The notes beneath the pieces were generated by a model. The model did no database searches. It was not told the DNA's origin and was given only the letters and a program-made list of their open reading frames with translations. This document shows, piece after piece, positions 13,985-22,930 of a stretch of 36,291 bases of DNA. The stretch lies in assembly GCA_964578745.1 (NCBI GenBank), contig CAZODZ010000008.1:1-36291 (forward strand), read 5' to 3'. The stretch's first letter is position 1. Every line of letters begins with the position of its first letter. This DNA comes from SKVJ01 sp964578745 (GTDB lineage: Bacteria > Chloroflexota > Dehalococcoidia > GIF9 > AB-539-J10). The translations under genes were made by a program, and so were the position numbers.

Positions 13985-15978
13985 TGGGCGCGATCGTCAA
14001 CACCCCGGAACCCATGGTTCGCATGCGCGTTGTCACAACGCGGGATCGCACTTCGCAGACGCTCAATGTGCTCCAGCGTGTCGGAGTTCTCCACGCAGAA
14101 GAAAGCACCGAACTTCAGCCGATTGACAGAGAGGCTATAGAAAAGGAGCGTCGCAGGGTCAGCGAACTTCTCACCAGTATTCAGGACGTCCTCAACTACG
14201 CGTCGGTCGACGAAATGGTAAAGGTGAAGCAGGAAGTAGACGTATATCTGACACGTCCGCTTGAAGAAATCGGTGAGGAAACAACCCGTCTCTGTACGAA
14301 GCTGGGGGCAATGCATCAGCGGGCGGAAAAACTCAGGCAGGAGAAGGAACAACTCGAGGAAGCAAAGACGGCAGTTGTCGGCCTGGCATCGCGCCTCGAT
14401 CTGACCACCGCAGATCTCAATTTCACCGGACAGCACCTGTTCTCACGGCTCATCGCCCTGCCACGCGAGAGCTATCTGGCAGTTGGGACACAACTGGAAC
14501 AGATGGTGCTTACCTACGTAGCCGTGGAAGCAGAAGAGTGGACCTATGTCCACGTGATCGCCAAGACAGACAACGCAAACGCCGTTGACGCGTTCGTGGC
14601 AGACAACGGCGGACGGTACCTGCAGATTCCGGGCGGTGGCGTCGCATTGACCGAATTCGCAGCCAAGGCCGACGAAGAAGCGGGCCGTATCGAGTCGGAA
14701 CTCAGCAAGCTTCGCGCCGAGATTACGGCTGCGACTTCGGAGAGACTGGAGGACCTTGTCCTGCTGCGCGAAGCGCTTTTCGCAGAGAACGAGCGCCTCG
14801 CGGTCCTCGAGAAAGCGTGCGAGGCGCAATACGTCACCCTCATTGAGGGCTGGGTACCTGAGTCAGCGGTGCAGACTGCAATCGGCGATCTGAAAGAAGA
14901 GATTTCGTACACCTATATTGAGACCAGAGAGGCGAAGCAGGAAGAGGAACCACCGACAAAGATGCGCAACCCGAAGGCGCTGAGGCCTTTCGAGGTCGTC
15001 GTCAACCTTTTCGGGACTCCGAAGTATCGTGAATGGGATCCCACACCTATCATCGCCTACTCATTCGCCTTCTTCTACGGGGTCATGCTTGGTGATGCAA
15101 TCTATGGCGCTTTGCTCATACTGCTGACAAGGTTCGTCCTGCCGAAGCTCGTCGACGACCCTCAGACGGAGGGATTCTGTCTGTTCCGGACATTACTGTA
15201 TATAAGCGCAAGCGTAGCCGTAATCATGGGCGTCCTGACAGGCACATATCTGGGCGACTTCTTCGTCCGTTTCTTCGGAGCGCCCAACCTGGCACTGTCA
15301 CAGGCTGTACAGCACGTGTACCTTGACACAATGACGTTCATCGTCGTGTCGCTTGCGATAGGGCTCATCCACGTCAATATCGGTCACACGCTGATGCTGA
15401 TCCGCGGCATCAAGGAGAAGCAAAAGCATCTCGTAATCGGACGGATTGGCCTGTTCATACTCCAGATAGCCGGTATCCCCTGGATGATGCATTTCATCGG
15501 ATCGGACCTGCTGCCGCTTGCTGAGAGCACGTACTCCATACTGCTCTACATCGTGCTCTTCAGCGTGGCCCTCATCGTCATCGCCTCACTTATGGAGAAG
15601 GGCCCGTTCCTTGGCAGCATTTTTTGGATATTCGATATAACGGGTATTCTGGGTGATGTCATGTCCTACGCGCGGCTTGCAGGCGTAGGTCTTGCCACCT
15701 ACTTCCTGGCATACTGCTTCAACCTGATGTCAGAGTTGGTTGCGAACATGCTGCCAGCCGGCATCATCCGCATCGTGCTAGGTACGCTTGTGATGATCAT
15801 CATCCTGCTGTTCGGCCATGTACTTAACCTCGTACTGAGTTCCATCACATGCTTCGTCCATTCGCTGCGGCTATGCTTTGTTGAATTCCTGTTCAAGTTC
15901 TACGAAGGCGGCGGCCGACCATACAGACCTCTCAGGCTCAGGAAACGGGAGGTGATTCCGGTGAGGGCCAAAGCATGA
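13984..15978 (+). CDS. ntpI: A/V-type ATPase subunit I (membrane stator, a-like)
   Basis: The 664-residue protein has an N-terminal cytoplasmic half (about 1-345) with coiled coils that contact the peripheral stalks, and a C-terminal half with seven to eight membrane helices. Family landmarks are 'PTPIIAYSFAFFYGVMLGDAIYGALL' split across the first helices, and 'DVMSYARLAGVGLA'. The arginine of the latter corresponds to the essential Arg that faces the rotor carboxylate. It is the half-channel subunit for ion passage. Its length and organisation match bacterial and archaeal I subunits. It overlaps the H gene by one base and is followed 16 bp later by the first K gene. Confidence 0.95.
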   Translation: MGAIVNTPEPMVRMRVVTTRDRTSQTLNVLQRVGVLHAEESTELQPIDREAIEKERRRVSELLTSIQDVLNYASVDEMVKVKQEVDVYLTRPLEEIGEETTRLCTKLGAMHQRAEKLRQEKEQLEEAKTAVVGLASRLDLTTADLNFTGQHLFSRLIALPRESYLAVGTQLEQMVLTYVAVEAEEWTYVHVIAKTDNANAVDAFVADNGGRYLQIPGGGVALTEFAAKADEEAGRIESELSKLRAEITAATSERLEDLVLLREALFAENERLAVLEKACEAQYVTLIEGWVPESAVQTAIGDLKEEISYTYIETREAKQEEEPPTKMRNPKALRPFEVVVNLFGTPKYREWDPTPIIAYSFAFFYGVMLGDAIYGALLILLTRFVLPKLVDDPQTEGFCLFRTLLYISASVAVIMGVLTGTYLGDFFVRFFGAPNLALSQAVQHVYLDTMTFIVVSLAIGLIHVNIGHTLMLIRGIKEKQKHLVIGRIGLFILQIAGIPWMMHFIGSDLLPLAESTYSILLYIVLFSVALIVIASLMEKGPFLGSIFWIFDITGILGDVMSYARLAGVGLATYFLAYCFNLMSELVANMLPAGIIRIVLGTLVMIIILLFGHVLNLVLSSITCFVHSLRLCFVEFLFKFYEGGGRPYRPLRLRKREVIPVRAKA

Positions 15979-15994
15979 ACGAGGTGACAGGACT

Positions 15995-16474
15995 ATGCTC
16001 ATAACTGCGACATCACTGGCAACACTGGGTGGTGGCATTGCCCTTGCAGGCGGGCTAGCAGGTTCGTCCCTCGGCATCGCGATAGCGGGAGCTGCCGGCG
16101 CAGCGATGCTCGGCCAGGACTCCAAGCAATTGCGGAACGTCATCATTCTGGCCGCTCTTCCAATGTCCCGTGCATTCTATGCGTTCATCTTCCTGATATT
16201 GGTAACCACCACCTCGATTCCGGCGATTACCGCGTTGGCCAACCCCACCGGTGCTGGATTGGCCGTGTTCGGAGTTGGAATCATGGCAGCTCTCGCATTC
16301 GGAGTGTCGGGAGCCTACCAGGGATCGGTGTGCGCTGCAGGCATCGCCGGGCTGTCCAAGACCGGTGGGCGTATACTGACGAACGCCATTATGCTCGCAG
16401 TGTTCGTCGAGTTGCTTGCAGTGCTTGGTCTCGTATTCAGCATAATGGCCCTCAGCATCCTGGGGCTGATGTAG
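15995..16474 (+). CDS. ntpK: A/V-type ATPase rotor subunit K, copy 1 (variant ion site)
   Basis: The 159-residue proteolipid has four membrane helices (two hairpins). The rotor carboxylate is E139 in 'LAVFVELLAVLG', and Q109 is present in 'SGAYQGSVCAAG'. The ion-site loop in helix 2 reads L-P-M-S-R (55-59), whereas sodium-binding K subunits such as Enterococcus NtpK have L-P-x-T-Q. The threonine is therefore serine and the glutamine ligand is Arg59, which could pair with E139 or change ion selectivity. It is followed 35 bp later by a second K gene with the intact motif; the two align without gaps at about 64% identity (102 of 159 by eye). Both look functional. Confidence 0.93.
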   Translation: MLITATSLATLGGGIALAGGLAGSSLGIAIAGAAGAAMLGQDSKQLRNVIILAALPMSRAFYAFIFLILVTTTSIPAITALANPTGAGLAVFGVGIMAALAFGVSGAYQGSVCAAGIAGLSKTGGRILTNAIMLAVFVELLAVLGLVFSIMALSILGLM

Positions 16475-16509
16475 TACCGAAATGAGAAACCTGAATTCGG
16501 AGGTGTACG

Positions 16510-16989
16510 ATGTTGATCAGTCCTGAATCCCTCGCCGTGCTCGGTGGGGCGATTGCGCTTGGTGGAGGTCTGGCGGGATCGTCCATAGGTCTCGGATGGG
16601 CTGGCTCGACCGGAGCGGCGACTCTGGCCGAAGAGCCCGGGCAGCTCAGAAACGTCATCGTTCTCGTATCACTGCCAATGACGCAGACGTTCTACGGACT
16701 CATCATCCTGATTCTTATTCTGACAACGGTCATCCCCAACCTTTCCACAATGGCGAATCCTGAGGGAGCCGGCTTCGCCGTGTTTGCATGTGGCCTCATC
16801 GCGGCATCTGCAGAGCTGGTATCTGCAGCATACCAGGGCGCCGTATGCGCATCCGGCATCTCTCTTCTCCCCAAGACCAAGGGGGGAATTCTTACGAACG
16901 CGATGATGCTTGCAGTGTTCGTCGAACTCCTGGGCGTACTCGGCCTCGTGTTCACCATCATGGCGCTCAGCATGCTGGGACTGTTCTAG
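16510..16989 (+). CDS. ntpK: A/V-type ATPase rotor subunit K, copy 2 (sodium-type ion site)
   Basis: The 159-residue, four-helix proteolipid has the full set of sodium-site residues known from Enterococcus hirae NtpK: L55, T58 and Q59 in 'LPMTQTFYG', Q109 in 'AAYQGAVCASG', and E139 in 'LAVFVELLGVLG'. It also has an additional acidic residue, E102, two helical turns before Q109, where copy 1 has Phe. GGAGGTG lies a few nt before its ATG, giving it a stronger ribosome binding site than copy 1. It presumably forms the rotor ring alone or mixed with copy 1. Confidence 0.94.
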   Translation: MLISPESLAVLGGAIALGGGLAGSSIGLGWAGSTGAATLAEEPGQLRNVIVLVSLPMTQTFYGLIILILILTTVIPNLSTMANPEGAGFAVFACGLIAASAELVSAAYQGAVCASGISLLPKTKGGILTNAMMLAVFVELLGVLGLVFTIMALSMLGLF

Positions 16990-17014
16990 GGCACCGCGAA
17001 TGAGGAGCTGACAA

Positions 17015-17593
17015 ATGCAGAACATCAGCGAAGCTGTAGTCGACAAGGTACGGGAAGAAGCCCGCGCCATCGTCGAAGAGGCAGAGGAAGAAGCCAGGAA
17101 GGAACTTGAAAGGGCAAAAGGCCAGCGCGAAGCGCGGTTTGAAGCCGAAAAGCGACGCCTTCTAAACGACGCGAGAGAAGAAGCAGCCCGCATCGCGGCT
17201 CAAAGCGCGATGCAAGGCCACCAGAAGACGGCCGCAGCCAAGGCGGAAGTAGTTGACGAGATTGTCAAGCAGGCACGCGCAGCCATCAAGAAAGTAACGA
17301 CGAAGCCTGAGCTTCTAGCTTACCTTATTGCCGATGCCATTGACGGTCTCGGAGAGAACAAAGGAAAGGTTATTGTGCTCGTCTCTTCCAGAGACCTTGC
17401 GATGGCGAAAGACATCGTGAAGAAAGACAAACGGCTCGCCTCGGTAGTATCTGAGGTTGCCGAGTGCGACTGCGACGGCGGAGCCATCGTACAAAACGAG
17501 TCAAAGACCGTCAGCGTCGATAACACGTACACAACCCGGCTGGAGATGCTCCTGCCACGCATTCTGCCCGAAATCAGCAAGGAGTTGTTCTGA
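17015..17593 (+). CDS. ntpE: A/V-type ATPase subunit E (peripheral stalk)
   Basis: The 192-residue protein has an N-terminal charged helix ('EEARAIVEEAEEEARKELER', about 14-33) that pairs with subunit H. Its C-terminal globular domain includes 'DCDGGAIVQNESKTVSVDNT', the conserved G-G-h-h pattern of E subunits, and 'TRLEMLLPRILPEISKELF'. Together with H it holds the catalytic head against rotation. It sits between K2 and C, with 25 and 21 bp gaps. AGGAG precedes the ATG. Confidence 0.92.
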   Translation: MQNISEAVVDKVREEARAIVEEAEEEARKELERAKGQREARFEAEKRRLLNDAREEAARIAAQSAMQGHQKTAAAKAEVVDEIVKQARAAIKKVTTKPELLAYLIADAIDGLGENKGKVIVLVSSRDLAMAKDIVKKDKRLASVVSEVAECDCDGGAIVQNESKTVSVDNTYTTRLEMLLPRILPEISKELF

Positions 17594-17614
17594 CGATTCT
17601 GACGTAAGGAGCGC

Positions 17615-18652
17615 ATGGTGCTCGACCCACGATACGCATATATGTCGGCATACCTCAAAGCAGAGGAGCCGAAGACAGTCGGAGGGAGTCATATCGAGCG
17701 GCTCTCGCGCACAAACAACGTGTCAGATGCTCTTGGCGTCATACGCGAGACCGATATCGGAGGATACCTTGAAGGAACCACAATCCGTGGCTTCGAGGAC
17801 ATTGATGCTGCTCTCTGGGGTTACCTAGCTGCCAAGATCGCACATCTCGACGCCTTCAAGTATCTGCCAGGCGATATGCGCACGGTCATACGGTCACATG
17901 CTGTCAAGTACGACGTGGCAAACGTGAAAGCAGTGCTTCAGTCCATCGTCACCGGCGAGAAAACGCCGTTAATCCCACTCGGCACCATACATGACGCCGG
18001 TTATCTCGAAGAGCTCGAGGGGAGCGAATCCGTCCAGGACATCGCTGGAGTGCTGACACAGAGCCAGTTGCCAGCGTTTGTGCCACATGTGAAATCTTAC
18101 GATATCTCGGGTGGCCCAAAAGCCAAGATTGCCATCGAGGCTGCACTCGAGAGTGAGTACTACCACAGCCTGCTCAAGACAGCTCGTGGCCTTCGAGAAG
18201 GCTCTGTCCTCATGAAAGCATACGGCATGGTCATTGATCTTGCGAATATCGCCCTTGTCTGCAGGGCAGTGGTTGAAGGCATCGGTCCAGCAGCCGGTGA
18301 CTATCTCATTTCGGACGGCTACATTGTTGACGAGAAGACCTTACGGGACGTCCTACCTTACAAGCTACCCGACATCCCTCGGCGCATCGACAACGCACAG
18401 TACAGGGACATAACAAACGAGGTCGCAGCGGCCCACGAAAAGACGCGGTCCGTGACCGTCATCGATGAAGTCATCGAGAAGCACAAGTTCGCAACGCTGC
18501 GCGATCTTCTTTCACCGCGGGCGCTCTCACCACTTGTGATGGCGTGGTACCTGGTGTTGAAGGAGATCGAGCTGCGCAACCTAAGGCTGGTGCTGAAGGC
18601 CATCTATGACGGCGTCGCCGTGGACGAGGTCAAGAGGTATCTGCTGTTATGA
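17615..18652 (+). CDS. ntpC: A/V-type ATPase subunit C (central stalk cap, d-like)
   Basis: The 345-residue, mostly helical protein corresponds to the C/d subunit that sits as a funnel on the rotor ring and joins it to the D-F shaft. Recognisable features are the opening 'MVLDPRYAYMSAYLKAEE', 'YDVANVKAVLQSI' and the terminal 'LRNLRLVLKAIYDGV'. The last resembles the 'E-x-x-N-(I/L)-R' ending typical of the family. TAAGGAG precedes the ATG. The stop overlaps the ATG of the F gene (ATGA). Confidence 0.92.
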   Translation: MVLDPRYAYMSAYLKAEEPKTVGGSHIERLSRTNNVSDALGVIRETDIGGYLEGTTIRGFEDIDAALWGYLAAKIAHLDAFKYLPGDMRTVIRSHAVKYDVANVKAVLQSIVTGEKTPLIPLGTIHDAGYLEELEGSESVQDIAGVLTQSQLPAFVPHVKSYDISGGPKAKIAIEAALESEYYHSLLKTARGLREGSVLMKAYGMVIDLANIALVCRAVVEGIGPAAGDYLISDGYIVDEKTLRDVLPYKLPDIPRRIDNAQYRDITNEVAAAHEKTRSVTVIDEVIEKHKFATLRDLLSPRALSPLVMAWYLVLKEIELRNLRLVLKAIYDGVAVDEVKRYLLL

Positions 18653-19008
18653 GTACTGCTTCAATCAGGAACATGGACGTCGCCGTTATCGGAGACCAGG
18701 AGCTTGTAAGCGCGTTGAAGCTGGCTGGCGTTCGGAAGACGAGGGTGATCCAGAGCGAACGCACAGCCGCCGCAGATATACGCAAAGCGCTAGACGAGTA
18801 CACAAGTGATCCCGATGTCGGCGTCATTGTCGTACTGGAAGAGTTCGCTGCCATGGCGGGCACAGGACTGGCCGAAGTCCGGCGCGGGAAGGGAATCCTG
18901 CCCGTTGTTGTGGAGGTGCCATCGAAACGAGGAACCAAGCATCCTGACGTTGTTGGCTACTACAAGCAATTCTGCCGAGAGTTCCTCGGCTTTGACATTG
19001 TTATCTAG
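18649..19008 (+). CDS. ntpF: A/V-type ATPase subunit F (central stalk)
   Basis: The 119-residue protein has the small Rossmann-like fold of F subunits. It begins (after a short extension) with 'MDVAVIGDQELVSALKLAGV', contains 'DPDVGVIVVLEEFA', and has a C-terminal 'LPVVVEVPSKRG' segment. It binds subunit D to form the rotating shaft. The start overlaps the stop of C (ATGA). An internal Met (residue 9) is an alternative start closer to the family norm, but the overlap favours the first. Confidence 0.92.
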   Translation: MSTASIRNMDVAVIGDQELVSALKLAGVRKTRVIQSERTAAADIRKALDEYTSDPDVGVIVVLEEFAAMAGTGLAEVRRGKGILPVVVEVPSKRGTKHPDVVGYYKQFCREFLGFDIVI

Positions 19009-19062
19009 GCCGGGCCCCTGGTTCACCGGGTCCCACCGGAGCAGTCTTAGGAGGTTACATAC

Positions 19063-20811
19063 ATGGGCAAGATCTGGAGAGTATCCGGACCTCTGGTAAT
19101 AGCAGACGAAATGAAAGGCTCGCAGGTGTACGAAGTCGTCGAGATCGGCGACGAAGGCATCGTAGGCGAAGTCATTGGCCTCGAGGGCGATAAGGCTATT
19201 ATTCAGGCGCACGAAGAAACGCTGGGACTCAAGACAGGCGAGGAAGTGCACCCCACTGGCCAGATTCTCAGCGTCGAACTCGGCCCCGGACTCATGGGCT
19301 CCATCTATGATGGCCTCCAGAAGTCGCTGCTCACACTTGTCGAGACGTCGGGCTCATTCATCAAGCGTGGCGTCAAGGCTGCGGCGCTGCCACGTGACAA
19401 GAAGTGGCAATTCACGCCAACCGTCAAGGTAGGCGACAAAGTCGAGTACGGTGACATCATTGGCACCGTCCCCGAGACCGAACTGGTCGAGCACAAGATC
19501 ATGATTCCGCTCGGAGTGAGCGGTACAGTCAAGGAAATCAAGGCGGGCGAGTTCACGGTTGAAGAGACAATCGCCATTGTCGAAAAGGACAACAAGAAGC
19601 AGGAAGTCACCATGATGCAGAGATGGCCTGTGCGAAAGCCGAGGCCCTATCTGCGCCGCCAGAATCCCTCAGGCCTTCTGACCACCGGAATGCGCATCCT
19701 TGACTACATGTTCCCTCTTGCCCTCGGCGGCAAGGCTGCTATTCCCGGTGGCTTCGGAACAGGCAAGACAGTGACGCAGCAGCAACTTGTGCGCTGGGCT
19801 GAGACCAAGCTCAACATCTACGTTGGCTGCGGCGAACGCGGAAACGAGATGGCGGACGTGCTATACAGCTTCAGCCAGCTCAAAGAGCCCAAGACAGGCA
19901 GGCTGCTGCAGGAGAAAGAGATATTCATCGCGAACACCTCCAACATGCCTGTGGTGGCGCGCGAAGCCAGTATCTTTGTCGGCGTGACAATGGCCGAGTA
20001 CTACAGGGATATGGGATATAACGTCTTGCTTGTCGCCGACTCGACTTCGCGCTGGGCCGAAGCGATGCGCGAAATGGGCGGACGACTCGAAGAAATGCCC
20101 GGGGAGGAAGGCTTTCCTTCCTACATGGGGTCGCGACTGTCCGGCTTTTACGAGCGAGCGGGGATGATTGACTGTCTCGGAAAGCCGGAGCGCACGGGCT
20201 CTGTAACGATTGCAGGAGCGGTGAGCCCTCCAGGCGCAGACTTCAGCGAGCCGGTGACACAGAATACACTCCGCATTGTCGATGCGCTCTTTGCGCTGGA
20301 CGTTGGCCTTGCCAACAAGCGACATTTCCCGGCTATCAGCTGGCTCACCAGCTACAGTCTGTACGTCGATGCTGTCAAAGACTGGTGGAATCAGCATGAC
20401 AAGGGATGGGAAGAGACAAGGTCGGCTGCTCTCCGCATCCTGCAGCAGGAGGCGGAGTTGGAAGAGATCGTGCGCCTTGTCGGTCCAGAGGCCCTGCCCG
20501 ACAACGACAAGCTTGTGCTACTGGTCGCGCGCATGATCCGTGAGGACTTCCTGCAGCAGAGCGCCTACTCCGATGCAGACACCTACTGCACACCACAGAA
20601 GGCAGGGCTGATGCTCAAGACCATTCTGAAGTTCCACGAGTTGGCCCAGGGCATGCTTGACGCGGGAGTGCCATACGATACCATTCGCAGTTCACCAGTC
20701 GTGTACCGGATTGCGCGTATGAAAGAGGTCTTCAACGAAGAATTCGCGGAGGCGACCAAGGGCCTCTGGGCGGAAATGGAAGACACGCTAACGGCTCGCA
20801 GGCGCGCCTAG
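19063..20811 (+). CDS. ntpA: A/V-type ATPase catalytic subunit A
   Basis: The 582-residue subunit matches the family's usual length and includes the non-homologous insertion (about 110-190) that marks A subunits. The P-loop reads GGFGTGKT (229-236) and the catalytic glutamate lies in 'GCGERGNEMADVL' (256-268). 'STSRWAEAMREMGGRLEEMP' is the typical post-Walker-B region. It hydrolyses or makes ATP at the A-B interface. A strong AGGAGGT site lies 7 nt before the ATG. The 54-bp gap after subunit F contains an imperfect GC-rich inverted repeat. Confidence 0.97.
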   Translation: MGKIWRVSGPLVIADEMKGSQVYEVVEIGDEGIVGEVIGLEGDKAIIQAHEETLGLKTGEEVHPTGQILSVELGPGLMGSIYDGLQKSLLTLVETSGSFIKRGVKAAALPRDKKWQFTPTVKVGDKVEYGDIIGTVPETELVEHKIMIPLGVSGTVKEIKAGEFTVEETIAIVEKDNKKQEVTMMQRWPVRKPRPYLRRQNPSGLLTTGMRILDYMFPLALGGKAAIPGGFGTGKTVTQQQLVRWAETKLNIYVGCGERGNEMADVLYSFSQLKEPKTGRLLQEKEIFIANTSNMPVVAREASIFVGVTMAEYYRDMGYNVLLVADSTSRWAEAMREMGGRLEEMPGEEGFPSYMGSRLSGFYERAGMIDCLGKPERTGSVTIAGAVSPPGADFSEPVTQNTLRIVDALFALDVGLANKRHFPAISWLTSYSLYVDAVKDWWNQHDKGWEETRSAALRILQQEAELEEIVRLVGPEALPDNDKLVLLVARMIREDFLQQSAYSDADTYCTPQKAGLMLKTILKFHELAQGMLDAGVPYDTIRSSPVVYRIARMKEVFNEEFAEATKGLWAEMEDTLTARRRA

Positions 20812-20851
20812 GAGACGAGCTCAGTTTCGAGGCACGATAAGGAGGAACCCC

Positions 20852-22270
20852 ATGGAGTTGTCAGGACTGTACGTACGGGAAGGCCAAGCCATCAACAAGG
20901 CTCAGGGCGCGTTGCTGGTTGCAGAGCACATCCCCGGAACAAAATACAACGAAATCGTCGACGTCAAGCTGAGCAATGGTGAGATCAAGAGCGGTCAAGC
21001 GATCGACATCAGTGAAGAAGCAACCATTGTCCAGGTTTTCGGTGGTGTGAGCGAGATCGACCTGAAAGGGTCGACGATCCGCTGCAAGGGAGAGACTCTC
21101 AAGCTACCCGTTTCAACGGACATGCTCGGTCGCATCTTCAACGGTATGGGCAAGCCGATAGACGGTGGCCCACAGGTAATCGCCGATGAATATCTCGACA
21201 TCAACGGTGAGGCCATAAATCCTGCCTCACGCATGCCTCCTGCCGAATTCATTGAGACCGGCATATCGTCCATCGATGGTCTTAATGTACTGGTTCGAGG
21301 ACAGAAGCTGCCTATCTTCAGCGGTTCAGGCCTGCCCCACAACCGCATCGCAGCTCAGATCATCCGCCAAGCAGCGGTAAAGGGCTCCGGCGAGAAGTTC
21401 GCAATCGTGTTCGGTGCCATCGGCATCAGCTATGACGATGCATCCTTCTTTATCAGCAACCTTGAACGCACAGGTGCACTGGAGCGCGCCGTCGCCTTCA
21501 TCAACACCGCATCCGACCCGGCCATCGAGCGTATTTCAACTCCACGCTTGGCACTCACAGCAGCCGACTACCTGGCATGGAAACAGGACATGCATGTTCT
21601 GGTCATTCTCACAGACATGACCAACTACTGTGAGGCCCTTCGCGAGCTGTCATCCATGAGGGAAGAGATTCCATCGCGTCGGGGGTACCCCGGATACATG
21701 TACACCGACCTTGCAACGATTTACGAACGCGCGGGCAGAATTGTCGGGCGCGACGGCTCGGTAACCATCATGCCAATTCTGACTATGCCGGACGATGACA
21801 TCACGCACCCGATCCCTGACCTTACCGGCTACATCACCGAGGGCCAGATCGTTCTGTCCAGAAACTTGGATCGCAAGGGCATCTACCCGCCGATTGATGT
21901 GTTCCTTTCTCTCTCCAGGATGATGAAGGAGGGTATCGGCCCAGACAAGACCCGGGAAGACCACAACAACGTGTTCATGCAGCTCTACGCATCGTACGCG
22001 GAGGGCATCTACCTACGCGAGATTTCGACCATCATCGGTGCAGACGCGCTTGGTGACCGTGACCGCCTGTACCTGGCGAACGCAGACAGAATGGAACAGC
22101 GGTTCATCGCACAGGGTGAGACCGAGAAGCGCACAGTAGAAGAGACGCTTGATATTGGATGGGAGCTGTTCGCGAAGCTGCCGGAGGAGGACTTGAAGCT
22201 CATCAAGGAGGAATACATCAAGAAGTACCTCCCAAAGAGCGCCCACGAATCGAGCGACAAGGGACAGTAG
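20852..22270 (+). CDS. ntpB: A/V-type ATPase subunit B
   Basis: The 472-residue non-catalytic nucleotide-site subunit has 'SGSGLPHN' (157-164) in place of a P-loop, the diagnostic B-subunit change. It also has 'RRGYPGYMYTDLATIYERAG' and 'TREDHNNVFMQLYASYAEG'. It alternates with A in the head. AAGGAGG lies about 5 nt before the ATG. Its stop lies 7 bp before subunit D. Confidence 0.97.
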   Translation: MELSGLYVREGQAINKAQGALLVAEHIPGTKYNEIVDVKLSNGEIKSGQAIDISEEATIVQVFGGVSEIDLKGSTIRCKGETLKLPVSTDMLGRIFNGMGKPIDGGPQVIADEYLDINGEAINPASRMPPAEFIETGISSIDGLNVLVRGQKLPIFSGSGLPHNRIAAQIIRQAAVKGSGEKFAIVFGAIGISYDDASFFISNLERTGALERAVAFINTASDPAIERISTPRLALTAADYLAWKQDMHVLVILTDMTNYCEALRELSSMREEIPSRRGYPGYMYTDLATIYERAGRIVGRDGSVTIMPILTMPDDDITHPIPDLTGYITEGQIVLSRNLDRKGIYPPIDVFLSLSRMMKEGIGPDKTREDHNNVFMQLYASYAEGIYLREISTIIGADALGDRDRLYLANADRMEQRFIAQGETEKRTVEETLDIGWELFAKLPEEDLKLIKEEYIKKYLPKSAHESSDKGQ

Positions 22271-22277
22271 GGTTCGC

Positions 22278-22916
22278 ATGGCTCAGATACTGAAAGTCCG
22301 ACCCACCAAGATCGAGCTGGTCAAGCTCAAGCGAAGATTGAAGCTGTCGCAGCGCGTCCAGAAGATTGTGAAGGACCGGCTGTCAATCCTTACGATGGAG
22401 TTCCTGCAGGCGGCCCGCGACACGGTGAAGGCCAAGCAAGAGGCCATCGATGCAGTTGCGGCTGCCTACCGTGCCGTCACCGTGGCGAGCGGCTATCACG
22501 GTTATGTCGCCCTCCAGAAGGAACTCGCTGCAAGTGAGGCTGATATCAGCGTCATGGCTGGCCCGAGGAGTGTGGCGGGCGTAAAGATCCCATCCCTCGA
22601 ACTCCACGAGCCAGCGGGCGGCCTGCGGGGGTACAACCTGGCGCAGACATCGTCACTCGTTGACAATGCATCAGATGCTGCACGAGAGGCCCTGCGCGCC
22701 ATCATCGAGCTCGCCGAACTTCAACGAGGCCTCGAGTTGCTCGGCATGGAAATCAACCGGACCAAGCGCATCACCAACGCACTTGAGTACATCGTAATTC
22801 CAAATGTGCAAGCAACAATACGGTTCCTTCAGATGAAGTTTGAGGAACGCGATCGCGAGGAAAAGGCCAGGCTGAAGAGAGTCAAGGTCCTGCTGGCGCG
22901 ACAGGAAAGCTCATAG
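22278..22916 (+). CDS. ntpD: A/V-type ATPase subunit D (central shaft)
   Basis: The 212-residue, long-helix protein has the classic opening 'RPTKIELVKLKRRLKLSQRV' and the conserved C-terminal 'INRTKRITNALEYIVIPNVQ'. It forms the central rotor shaft together with F. It lies 7 bp after B and 14 bp before the UPF0216-like gene, suggesting that gene belongs to the same transcript. Confidence 0.96.
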   Translation: MAQILKVRPTKIELVKLKRRLKLSQRVQKIVKDRLSILTMEFLQAARDTVKAKQEAIDAVAAAYRAVTVASGYHGYVALQKELAASEADISVMAGPRSVAGVKIPSLELHEPAGGLRGYNLAQTSSLVDNASDAAREALRAIIELAELQRGLELLGMEINRTKRITNALEYIVIPNVQATIRFLQMKFEERDREEKARLKRVKVLLARQESS

Positions 22917-22930
22917 GACAACATACACGT

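Noticed and set aside
15995..16989. K1-K2 as an assembly duplication artefact
   Set aside because: The two genes differ at about a third of residues and have different intergenic sequence and ribosome binding sites, so they are true paralogues.
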